Shown in pieces: positions 1-5,801 of a DNA stretch of 6,048 nucleotides; the stretch's first letter is position 1; each line of letters starts with the position of its first letter. The notes under the pieces are model-generated. The model did not search any database. It was not told the DNA's origin and saw only the letters and a list, made by a program, of their open reading frames with translations. The position numbers and the translations under genes are program-made. The stretch is from an uncultured Dorea sp. (GTDB lineage: Bacteria > Bacillota > Clostridia > Lachnospirales > Lachnospiraceae): NCBI RefSeq assembly GCF_934294775.1, contig NZ_CAKRAH010000090.1, positions 1 through 6,048 on the forward strand. Reading direction: 5' to 3'.

Positions 1-1130
1 TTGGAAAGCAGCTTGCCACACAAATCGTAGACACTGTCCACGACGTCTGCGGCCACGACATCAACTTCATCAATAAAAACGGAATAATATACGCCAGCAC
101 CAACACTTCCCGTATCGGCACTTTTCACGAGATTGGGAAAAAAGCAGCCGATACCGGAAGTGTCATTGAAGTAAAAGAAAGCGACCATTATGAGGGGACC
201 AGTGCCGGAGTGAATATTCCTGTGACACATAACGGACTTTTCATTGCCGTCATCGGAATCAGCGGCTCACCGGATGAAGTCCGTAAGTTTGCCTATCTGG
301 CTGAAAAGATCACGAAGCTTTTAATCCGTGAACAGGAAATCGGTAATGCTTCCCGTACATTATCCGAAAAACGTACCTATCTGGTATCCTGGCTTTTATC
401 ACGGGAAGCCGCTTATGGAAAAACCGACCATACATCTTCTTTCACTACCGGATCTTCCAAAATGGATGACCTGAATTATATCCATGATCTGCTCCAGGAA
501 TTTCAGATCGACACAGCTAAAAAGCAACGCATTCTGATCTTACAGATGAAGTCAGACCATTCCACAGTCACGGTCTCTTCTATTGAGGAAAAGATACTCC
601 GGATGTTTTCAGACAGCTCTGTCAAATTATATATGTTCCAGTATCCTACTGATTATGTTGCGATCATCGACCAGTCATTCGCATTAGAGCAGCTGGCGCA
701 TTTCTGCGAGGAACACAGTGCCTCTGTCTGTCTTGGTGTCGGTCGTCTTTGTGACCTTTTTCATCTGGCGCCGTCTTATGATACTGCCAGAATTGCACTG
801 AATTCTCTGAAAAACAGCAGCTCTAACTATGCCTTTTTTGATGACCTCACACTGGAAATACTTTTAGGGTCGCTTCCGGAAACCGCAACAAACGAATACC
901 TGCAAAAGACTATTTCTAAATTAAATGAAAATGACATCTCGCTCCTTCAGAACTATTTTGAACACGATCAGTCTTTGTCCAAAACCAGTGAAGCCTTATT
1001 CCTTCATAAAAACACACTGCAGTATAAGCTTGACCGTATTCACCGGATCTGTGGACTGAATCCCCGCAGCTTTAAGGATGGGGCGGTTCTTTATCTTGCA
1101 TTGCAACTTAAGGCTTGTAAAAATATTTAA
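1..1130 (+). CDS. cdaR: CdaR-family sugar diacid / glycerate-responsive transcriptional regulator, 5' end missing
   Basis: The open frame runs from the left edge (first whole codon at 3) to a TAA at 1128-1130, giving 375 visible residues. It reads through the GTG at 210, so that codon is not the start; the true start lies just left of the window, probably only a few codons away, since CdaR proteins run to about 380 residues. The N-terminal part (visible residues about 1-100, including LATQIVDTV, NFINKNGIIYAS and RIGTFHEIG) matches the sugar-diacid recognition domain, which binds the ligand. A middle region follows, and the C-terminus (about 314-346, with LSKTSEALFLHKNTLQYKLD) is the PucR-type helix-turn-helix that binds DNA. 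CdaR proteins activate genes for glucarate, galactarate or glycerate use. The glycerate kinase gene immediately downstream on the same strand is the obvious target. A terminator after the stop separates the two genes. Family assignment is firm; the exact ligand is inferred from the neighbour. Confidence 0.9.
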   Translation, partial: GKQLATQIVDTVHDVCGHDINFINKNGIIYASTNTSRIGTFHEIGKKAADTGSVIEVKESDHYEGTSAGVNIPVTHNGLFIAVIGISGSPDEVRKFAYLAEKITKLLIREQEIGNASRTLSEKRTYLVSWLLSREAAYGKTDHTSSFTTGSSKMDDLNYIHDLLQEFQIDTAKKQRILILQMKSDHSTVTVSSIEEKILRMFSDSSVKLYMFQYPTDYVAIIDQSFALEQLAHFCEEHSASVCLGVGRLCDLFHLAPSYDTARIALNSLKNSSSNYAFFDDLTLEILLGSLPETATNEYLQKTISKLNENDISLLQNYFEHDQSLSKTSEALFLHKNTLQYKLDRIHRICGLNPRSFKDGAVLYLALQLKACKNI

Positions 1131-1143
1131 GAAAAAACTTGTC

Positions 1144-1225
1144 ATCCCGCCGGTAAATTTAAGTACCCGTATTATATAGTTTTGCTATATCTGATACTTT
1201 CCTGATACCGGTGGGATTTTATTAT
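1144..1225 (+). terminator. Hairpin terminator of the cdaR gene, with a nested inner hairpin
   Basis: ATCCCGCCGGTA (1144-1155) pairs with TACCGGTGGGAT (1206-1217), 12 pairs with one G-U wobble, and TTTTATTATATTATT follows. The 50-nt loop is unusually long but folds itself: ATATAG (1174-1179) pairs with CTATAT (1185-1190), and GTAT (1169-1172) can pair with ATAC (1194-1197). It lies 13 bases after the cdaR stop and about 200 bases before glxK, so termination of cdaR is the simplest reading. Confidence 0.75.
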
Positions 1226-1252
1226 ATTATTAGATGTATATCAGCAAGTTTA

Positions 1253-1329
1253 TTTCATTACGCAAAACATAATATATGTATTTTTCAACTATTTATTTGT
1301 TTTTTGTAACATATTATTTTCATTTCGCA
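1253..1329 (+). repeat. Spaced 12-base direct repeat in the glxK promoter, candidate activator sites
   Basis: TTTCATTACGCA (1253-1264) and TTTCATTTCGCA (1318-1329) agree at 11 of 12 positions, and their start points are 65 bases apart, about six helical turns. The second copy covers the place where a -35 box would be and ends two bases before the extended -10. Paired sites on one face of the helix, one replacing the -35, suit an activator such as the CdaR protein encoded just upstream. Binding by CdaR is an inference; I know of no published consensus that would settle it. Between the copies lies a small palindrome, ACATA-ATA-TATGT (1267-1279), of unknown meaning. The rest of the 1131-1420 gap is A/T-rich. 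Confidence 0.45.
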
Positions 1330-1331
1330 TA

Positions 1332-1340
1332 TGCTATACT
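1332..1340 (+). promoter_or_regulatory. Extended -10 promoter of glxK
   Basis: TGCTATACT is an extended -10 (TGn followed by TATACT, 5 of 6 to consensus). Seventeen bases upstream (1312-1317, TATTAT) there is no good -35, and TTGTAA at 1304-1309 is too far away at 25 bases. A transcription start near 1347 would give a leader of about 75 nt before the glxK ATG. The weak -35 fits activator dependence. Confidence 0.55.
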
Positions 1341-1405
1341 CTTTACAACAAAACAACAAACGGAAAATCTTATACCCAGACAACAGATTTACAAATAGAA
1401 AATAC

Positions 1406-1411
1406 AGGAGG
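1406..1411 (+). promoter_or_regulatory. Ribosome binding site fixing the glxK start
   Basis: AGGAGG stands nine bases before the ATG at 1421. It decides for this start over the in-frame ATG at 1331, which has no comparable site and lies inside the promoter. Confidence 0.9.
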
Positions 1412-1420
1412 TTTACTCAC

Positions 1421-2548
1421 ATGAAAGTTGTAGTAGCAATTGATTCATTAAAGGGAAGCTTAAGTTCTATGGAAGCCGGACTTGCAATCAAAGACGGTGT
1501 TCTTGCTGCAAAACCGGATGCAGAAGTTATCGTAAAACCACTTGCAGATGGTGGCGAAGGCACAACGGATGCATTAATCGAAGGTATGAACGGAGAACGT
1601 ATTGATCTTACTGTTACAGGTCCGATGCATACACCTGTAGACGCTTATTATGGATATCTGAAAGATACGGACACTGCTGTTATGGAAATGGCATCTGCAG
1701 CAGGTATCACACTGGTTCCTGACGAAGAGAAGAATCCTCTTCTTGCAACCAGCTACGGAGTCGGCGAGATGATAAACGATGCTATCGAAAGAGGCTGCCG
1801 GAACTTCATCATTGGTATCGGCGGAAGTGTTACAAATGACGGTGGTATCGGTATGTTAAAGGCACTTGGAGTACGTTTTCTGGATACTAACGGCGAAGAT
1901 GCAGGTGAAGGCGGACAGGCTTTAGCCAAAGTTGCAACAATTGACACTTCTGATATGAACCCACTTTTAAAAGAATGCCACATCCAGGTTGCCTGCGATG
2001 TCAATAACCCGCTCTGTGGTGAAAATGGTTCAACTTATGTCTATGGACCACAAAAAGGTGTTACAGAAGATATTAAGAAACAGTTAGATGAAGATATGGC
2101 ACATTTTGCCAAAATTACATCTAAAACTCTCGGAAATGATTATATCAATACACCAGGCGCCGGTGCTGCCGGAGGACTTGGCTATGCATTCCTCGCATAC
2201 GTTGGTGCAACACTGACACCTGGGATTGAACTGATCTTAGATGCTGTCGGACTGGAAAAAGAACTCTCCGGTGCGGACGTTGTCGTAACCGGTGAAGGAC
2301 GTCTGGACTTCCAGACTGCTATGGGAAAAGCTCCTGTCGGAGTTGCTAAGCTTGCAAAAAAATACAATACTAAAGTAGTCGCATTCGCCGGAAGCGTTAC
2401 AAAAGAAGCAACCGCATGCAACAAAGAAGGTATCGATGCATTCTTCCCAATCTTAAGAGGTGTATCTACACTTGCAGAAGCTATGGATCCTGTCAACGCA
2501 CGAAGCAACATGGTTGCAACCGTCGAGCAGGTATTCCGCTTACTTTAA
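1421..2548 (+). CDS. glxK: Glycerate kinase (class II, GarK/GlxK family)
   Basis: This 375-residue cytoplasmic enzyme phosphorylates D-glycerate with ATP. Family members of the GarK/GlxK type make 2-phosphoglycerate, which feeds lower glycolysis. Length matches the family (about 380). Family motifs appear in order: the N-terminal AIDSLKGSLSS (6-16), PLADGGEGT (40-48), the glycine-rich GIGGSVTNDGGIG (132-144), ACDVNNPL (191-198), GAGAAGGLGYAF (246-257) and VTGEGRLDFQT (289-299). The start is set by a perfect AGGAGG nine bases upstream; the same frame stays open back past 1331 but that part lies upstream of the expected transcript start. The CdaR-type regulator gene just upstream suggests induction by glycerate or a sugar diacid whose breakdown yields glycerate. 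No classical terminator follows the stop; the convergent hydrolase gene ends 27 bases later. Confidence 0.95.
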   Translation: MKVVVAIDSLKGSLSSMEAGLAIKDGVLAAKPDAEVIVKPLADGGEGTTDALIEGMNGERIDLTVTGPMHTPVDAYYGYLKDTDTAVMEMASAAGITLVPDEEKNPLLATSYGVGEMINDAIERGCRNFIIGIGGSVTNDGGIGMLKALGVRFLDTNGEDAGEGGQALAKVATIDTSDMNPLLKECHIQVACDVNNPLCGENGSTYVYGPQKGVTEDIKKQLDEDMAHFAKITSKTLGNDYINTPGAGAAGGLGYAFLAYVGATLTPGIELILDAVGLEKELSGADVVVTGEGRLDFQTAMGKAPVGVAKLAKKYNTKVVAFAGSVTKEATACNKEGIDAFFPILRGVSTLAEAMDPVNARSNMVATVEQVFRLL

Positions 2549-2575
2549 TACTTATAAACAATAATCCGCATTCAG

Positions 2576-4780
2576 TTACACGATTAATTCCCCTTTTGCT
2601 ATAGGCTCTATCGTCTGTTCAATCAGACGGTGGAGCAGCTGGATACCTCCATTCTCCCTGATACGTGTATAGATTGGAGACTTGGTAACCTCTGTCGTGA
2701 TGGATTCCATGCCTTCCATGATCAGAGCCTTGCCCGGTGTTTCATACCACCTGACTTCAATCTTTCCAAACAGACCGTTCTTCTTATTTTTCGTATCCTC
2801 ATTTCCTGCTTCCTCTGAAATATCTGTATTTCCCATATTTTCAACCGGATCCTCTGTATATTCACCTGTTTCCTCATATAATGTAATATACAACTTTCGT
2901 CTCATCGCCTCTTCCAGATAAGCAATCTCGACAATCAACACCGGATTATGATCGGCATCCGAAGAAAGTTTTCCTTTTACTGCAACCAGATACGTCTCCT
3001 CGTGTATCGTCAGATGATTTTCTATATATTTATCCCATCCGGTCCGAAGCTCTTTCCACTCCTCCCCTTCCTGAAAACAGAGTACAAAATCTCCCGTCTC
3101 CTCATCTATACGGAAAGCAATTTTTCCAATTCCATCCGTCATATTGTTGTGCATCACCTGCATAACGAGCGGAAATAATCCTACACTTGCCTGTTCCATC
3201 TGGTAACAGGTCCCGTCCAGTTCTTTCTGGATGTTATATAACATAATCTCTGATTCTGAATACGGATTCTGATGTTCCTTTCTCGTGATCCGGCGCATTG
3301 TCTGAACTGGTTTTCGTGCCTTCGTTTTATTTATAAAGGTCTGATTCCATCCACCTCTTCTAATGCCTGTACATCCTGATATAGCAAAAGCATTTCCAGA
3401 CATTGCGTTTGTAAATCCTACACTTTCTCTTTCCCTTCTGCTATCCATTTCCACATCCAGTGTCCTTATATTTACTCTCTCTCCTTTTCTTTTATTGTCT
3501 CTGCACTCTGCCATTGACAAGTTATTATTCCCGATTCTATGACATGCTTTTCCCGGTCTCACCGGCTGTCCGTCGTCTGCCATTTTCCAGATTAGATGTT
3601 GCAGTTTTCCATATTCTTCTGGATCTTCCGGAAGGCTCTCCTCCGGCATCCATCCCACCGGGAAGTTTTTCCGGATGATATCCAGCATTTTTCCACTCTG
3701 GAATAGCTCTTCATTTCCTGCATTCGTTACGATCACCATGTCTGCATCTGGATATACCATCACATTCTGACCAAGCATACCGTTATATTCAAAGCTTCCC
3801 GGACGTTCTTCCATCCATAGCTGATAGCCGTAACCGTATGTTCCTTCTATACTCTCTATCTGCTTCGTCACAGATGTCTCCACCCAGTTTTCCGGAATGA
3901 TCTGGATACCGTTCCATTTTCCCTTATTCAGATAGAGCTGCCCCAGTTTTGCCATATCTTCTGCCGTCATAAACAGGCCCCAGCCGCCTTTTGTGATTCC
4001 TTTCGGGCATTTCTCCCAGAAATAATTCTGAATGCCAAGCGGTCCAAAGAGTCTTGGCTCTAAATATTCATCCATCGGCATTCCCGTCCGCTCTGTTACA
4101 ATTGCAGAAAGTACATAAGAATTCAGACTGTTATATTGAAACTGTGTGCCTGGTTTTTCCGTTACGGATGCGTTCAGATAACTTTCCAGCCAGTCATTTC
4201 CTGATATGATTCCGGATTCGTTAAATGTTACTCCGCTTGTCATATTCAATAAGTTTTCCACCGTGATCTCCGGACGGAACATCTTTGTCCACAGACTTCC
4301 TTTATCCGGAAATATCTGGTAAATGCTTTCCGACAATTTTAGCTTTTCTTCCTCCACCAGAAAGCCGATTGCCATGCCCGTGATGCTTTTACACATGGAG
4401 TGTGTGATATGCCAGATACCTTTTCTATATGGTGCGAAATCTACTTCACAGATTATATTTCCATGTCTGAGTATCATCAGATGGTGCATATCTGTATCTG
4501 GTGATTCTGCCAGTTCCTGTACCAGTTTTCTTAGATGTTCTGAATGGATTCCCTGGCTTTCCGGTGTTCTTCCCGGAAGATGATTTCCCGTTTTCTGAGC
4601 AGATTCCGTTATTTTATTCATAGTGGTAGTATTTCCGACATTTTCCAGATATTTTCCTGCTCTTATTACATCCGGGCATACGGTTTTTTGGGGTGTAAAA
4701 TCCACCTTACTTATTCCTTCTGTTTTTCCAAGGATCATACCGGTTATCATTTCAATCACTGCAAGCTGTTCTTTTGCCAT
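2576..4780 (-). CDS. Class C beta-lactamase-like serine hydrolase, cytoplasmic, with long C-terminal extension
   Basis: The protein is 734 residues from the ATG at 4780, which has a GAGGTGA site just upstream; an ATG at 4822 in the same frame lies near the expected transcript start and has no such site. Residues about 70-370 form the serine beta-lactamase / penicillin-binding-protein-like domain. S128-M-C-K131 in HSMCKSITG is the SxxK nucleophile and base motif, Y216-N-S218 stands for the YxN motif, GGWGLFMTAEDMAKLGQLYL (265-284) is typical of the family, and Y332-N-G334 in YNGMLGQ sits where KTG or HxG usually is. There is no signal peptide or membrane segment, unlike AmpC, so a cytoplasmic esterase or peptidase-type role is likelier than antibiotic resistance. 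A linker of odd composition (about 385-515, rich in K, R and N in its middle) joins a probably beta-rich C-terminal domain (515-640), an acidic linker (about 640-667) and a final 65-residue segment. Substrate unknown. It has its own promoter, and converges on glxK. Confidence 0.85.
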   Translation of the reverse strand: MAKEQLAVIEMITGMILGKTEGISKVDFTPQKTVCPDVIRAGKYLENVGNTTTMNKITESAQKTGNHLPGRTPESQGIHSEHLRKLVQELAESPDTDMHHLMILRHGNIICEVDFAPYRKGIWHITHSMCKSITGMAIGFLVEEEKLKLSESIYQIFPDKGSLWTKMFRPEITVENLLNMTSGVTFNESGIISGNDWLESYLNASVTEKPGTQFQYNSLNSYVLSAIVTERTGMPMDEYLEPRLFGPLGIQNYFWEKCPKGITKGGWGLFMTAEDMAKLGQLYLNKGKWNGIQIIPENWVETSVTKQIESIEGTYGYGYQLWMEERPGSFEYNGMLGQNVMVYPDADMVIVTNAGNEELFQSGKMLDIIRKNFPVGWMPEESLPEDPEEYGKLQHLIWKMADDGQPVRPGKACHRIGNNNLSMAECRDNKRKGERVNIRTLDVEMDSRRERESVGFTNAMSGNAFAISGCTGIRRGGWNQTFINKTKARKPVQTMRRITRKEHQNPYSESEIMLYNIQKELDGTCYQMEQASVGLFPLVMQVMHNNMTDGIGKIAFRIDEETGDFVLCFQEGEEWKELRTGWDKYIENHLTIHEETYLVAVKGKLSSDADHNPVLIVEIAYLEEAMRRKLYITLYEETGEYTEDPVENMGNTDISEEAGNEDTKNKKNGLFGKIEVRWYETPGKALIMEGMESITTEVTKSPIYTRIRENGGIQLLHRLIEQTIEPIAKGELIV
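2605..2636 (+). other. Intragenic hairpin just past glxK, possible 3' end structure
   Basis: GCTCTATCGTCTG (2605-2617) pairs with CAGACGGTGGAGC (2624-2636) over 13 positions with a 6-nt loop TTCAAT; two of the pairs are G-U wobbles when read on the plus strand. It begins 57 bases after the glxK stop, inside the 3' end of the convergent hydrolase gene. There is no U tract after it, so it is not a standard terminator, but it could block 3' exonucleases on read-through glxK mRNA. It could equally be a coincidence of coding sequence. Confidence 0.3.
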
Positions 4781-4784
4781 ACAC

Positions 4785-4791
4785 TCACCTC
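4785..4791 (-). promoter_or_regulatory. Ribosome binding site of the serine hydrolase gene
   Basis: On the minus strand GAGGTGA stands four bases before the ATG at 4780. It supports this start over the ATG 14 codons upstream, which would begin at 4822 within seven bases of the predicted transcript start. Confidence 0.75.
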
Positions 4792-4808
4792 GTATTTTAT
4801 ATTTAGAT

Positions 4809-4826
4809 GTTCTTATGAACAAGTTC
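4809..4826 (-). promoter_or_regulatory. Overlapping palindromes at the hydrolase transcript start, candidate operator
   Basis: GTTC-TTAT-GAAC (4809-4820) and GAAC-AA-GTTC (4817-4826) share the middle GAAC, so three alternating half-sites cover 18 bases. They lie at about +3 to +20 of the transcript predicted from the -10 at 4836-4841, a classical place for a repressor. No specific regulator can be named. Confidence 0.35.
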
Positions 4827-4835
4827 TGTAGCTGT

Positions 4836-4844
4836 AGTATAACA
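4836..4844 (-). promoter_or_regulatory. Extended -10 promoter of the serine hydrolase gene
   Basis: Read on the minus strand, TGTTATACT gives an extended -10 (TGn plus TATACT). The -35 position, 17 bases upstream at 4859-4864, reads TATGGA and is poor. The start would be near 4829 and the leader about 49 nt. The -10 begins where the stem of the rplY terminator ends, so the promoter's spacer and -35 region lie inside the terminator DNA. Confidence 0.5.
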
Positions 4845-4887
4845 GAAAAACCCGGACATCCATACGGTGATATCCGGGTTTTTCTGT
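4842..4887 (-). terminator. Terminator of rplY (bidirectional hairpin)
   Basis: A perfect 15-bp inverted repeat, ACAGAAAAACCCGGA (4842-4856) with TCCGGGTTTTTCTGT (4873-4887), encloses a 16-nt loop in which ATC and GAT can add three pairs. On the minus strand it starts 24 bases after the rplY stop, and the GC core is followed by TTTTT, an intrinsic terminator. The symmetry gives a T run on the plus strand too, so it can also stop antisense transcription coming toward rplY. Confidence 0.9.
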
Positions 4888-4911
4888 ATTTTCATAAATT
4901 TTATCTTTTGT

Positions 4912-5505
4912 TTATTCTGCTGCTTCTGCACTCTCAGCATCTGCATCATCATCTGGTATGCTGTTGTGTACATACTGTAATGTAACGACTGTAGTCTCTG
5001 GATCTGTCATGATATCTACGTCTTTGTCACTTGCAAGTATAAGATCTTTTACCTTGATAGAATCGCCGACTTTCATGTTACTTACATCAACTTCTACCTT
5101 ATCAACCAATGCTGACGGATATGCCTTGAACTGTACTTCTTCCAGTAACTGCTCTAATACACCACCTGCAGCCTTTTCGTGTCCGACCAGAACAACCTCT
5201 GCTACAGAATGTACTTTTTCATTGCTTACCAGTGCCTGGAAGTCTATCTCATCTACCTGACCTTTTAATGGGTTGAACTCAACATCTTTGATCAGAACAT
5301 TCATCTTCTCACCTTCGATGTCCAGCATTACCTGACTACCTTTGTGGCAGGTCTTCAATAAACGGTCAACGGTTGCTTTTTCCATCTTAACCGGAATAGA
5401 TTCTTTCATCTCTCTTCCGAAGACATTACCAGTAACGTAACCTTCTCTTCTTAATTTCTTTGCTTTGATGTCCATGCTTCTTTTTTCAGCTTTTAAAGTA
5501 TTCAT
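4912..5505 (-). CDS. rplY: 50S ribosomal protein L25 / general stress protein Ctc
   Basis: The 197-residue protein is of the long, two-domain L25/Ctc (TL5-like) type that binds 5S rRNA in the large ribosomal subunit. The N-terminal domain (about 1-92) shows the family's TLKAEKR opening, AKKLRREGYVTGNVFG (15-30) and VEFNPLKGQVDEIDF, including the conserved basic and glycine residues for RNA contact. The C-terminal beta domain (about 95-180) has the usual EVVLVGHEKAAGGVLEQLLEEVQFKAYPS-type core and VKVGDS-like turn, written here as MKVGDSIKVKDL. An acidic, alanine-rich tail (about 184-197) ends it, as is common in this family. The start has TGGAGG nine bases upstream; a second Met at residue 11 has less support. 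It appears to be a single-gene transcript, with a strong terminator after it. A very long hairpin ends only ten bases upstream of its ribosome binding site. Confidence 0.95.
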   Translation of the reverse strand: MNTLKAEKRSMDIKAKKLRREGYVTGNVFGREMKESIPVKMEKATVDRLLKTCHKGSQVMLDIEGEKMNVLIKDVEFNPLKGQVDEIDFQALVSNEKVHSVAEVVLVGHEKAAGGVLEQLLEEVQFKAYPSALVDKVEVDVSNMKVGDSIKVKDLILASDKDVDIMTDPETTVVTLQYVHNSIPDDDADAESAEAAE

Positions 5506-5514
5506 TTATCTTTT

Positions 5515-5520
5515 CCTCCA
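5515..5520 (-). promoter_or_regulatory. Ribosome binding site of rplY
   Basis: TGGAGG on the minus strand, nine bases before the ATG at 5505. It is separated by ten bases (5521-5530) from the foot of the long hairpin at 5531-5691, so folding of that hairpin in the mRNA would place the site just beyond its base. Confidence 0.9.
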
Positions 5521-5530
5521 AAAATCTGAT

Positions 5531-5691
5531 ATGTACGCTCGAGACTTTCTGTGCTTAATTTTGTGAGAAGATTTTTTGTCAGTTGTGCCCAAATTTCTGA
5601 GGCGTACGCGGTGCGTACGTTGATGAAATTCGGGTGCAACTGGTGGAAAATCTGCCACAAAAGTAAGTGCAGAAAGGCTCCGAGCGTACAT
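5531..5691 (+). ncRNA. 161-nt near-perfect inverted repeat; candidate long-hairpin RNA or palindromic mobile element
   Basis: The two halves pair almost end to end: 10 perfect pairs at the base (5531-5540 with 5682-5691), then blocks 5541-5557, 5559-5565, 5569-5590, 5592-5597 and 5601-5609, up to the tip CGTACGC-GGT-GCGTACG (5603-5619). By hand I count about 60 Watson-Crick and 10 G-U pairs, with only small interruptions (a bulged C5681, A5544/G5677, A5558/G5663, 5566-5568 against 5654-5655, A5591/C5631, and 5598-5600 against 5622-5624). Ten of the eleven transition-type differences between arms are G-U when the plus strand is the RNA and would be A-C on the minus strand, which argues for selection on a plus-strand RNA, antisense to rplY. 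I found no good plus-strand promoter at its left edge. It lacks the conserved parts of SRP RNA and the central bubble of 6S RNA. A MITE-like palindrome is the main alternative; no clear target-site duplication flanks it. Structure is certain, identity is not. Confidence 0.6.
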
Positions 5692-5746
5692 TAACGCTTA
5701 GCAGCCTTCGCTTTGTGGTTCCAATGCTACAAAGAGGTTTTGTTAA
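5691..5746 (+). other. Second hairpin domain following the long hairpin
   Basis: CTTTGTGG (5711-5718) pairs with CTACAAAG (5727-5734) around an 8-nt loop, with one G-U pair that only exists on the plus strand. Outside it AGCCT (5703-5707) can pair with AGGTT (5735-5739), again with a plus-strand G-U, and TTAAC (5691-5695) with GTTAA (5742-5746). It begins where the long hairpin ends, so the two may be one RNA. A short TTTT within 5738-5741 is too weak to call a terminator. Confidence 0.35.
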
Positions 5747-5770
5747 GTAGGTTTCCTTTGTTACAGTTGT

Positions 5771-5776
5771 ATTATA
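5771..5776 (-). promoter_or_regulatory. Probable -10 box of the rplY promoter
   Basis: TATAAT, a perfect -10 on the minus strand, lies about 266 bases before the rplY ATG. The expected -35 (near 5794-5799, GAATCT) is poor and there is no TGn extension. If used, the transcript starts near 5764 and its roughly 258-nt leader contains both hairpin domains. No other minus-strand -10 of this quality was seen in the gap. Confidence 0.4.
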
Positions 5777-5801
5777 ACGCCTAAAGCAGATTAAGATTCA
5801 C

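Noticed and set aside
1331..1420. Upstream start for glxK at 1331
   Set aside because: That ATG lies inside the extended -10 element and has no ribosome binding site. The ATG at 1421 has AGGAGG and begins the family's usual MKVVVAIDS.
1753..2511. Minus-strand open frames inside glxK
   Set aside because: They are shadows of a strongly recognised gene and show no family motifs or ribosome binding sites.
4781..4822. Upstream start for the serine hydrolase at 4822
   Set aside because: It would lie within about seven bases of the predicted transcript start and has no ribosome binding site; the ATG at 4780 has one.
4809..4826. LexA/DinR box
   Set aside because: The Gram-positive box is GAAC-4-GTTC. 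Here the spacing of GAAC-GTTC is two, and the 4-base spacing has the half-sites in the opposite order.
2630..5260. Plus-strand open frames across the hydrolase and rplY genes
   Set aside because: All lie antisense to well-supported genes, are short, and translate to the Ser/Phe/Cys-rich sequence typical of antisense frames.
5506..5691. Minus-strand open frame of 61 codons ending directly before the rplY ATG
   Set aside because: It lies almost wholly in the arms of the long palindrome, has no good ribosome binding site before its ATG at 5691, and its arginine-rich translation resembles no family I know. A leader peptide is not excluded.
5531..5691. 6S RNA or SRP RNA
   Set aside because: 6S RNA needs a large central bubble, and here the interruptions are at most three bases per side. 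SRP RNA needs its conserved GGAA-type apical loop and flanking bulge, and the tip here is a 7-bp CGTACGC/GCGTACG stem with loop GGT.
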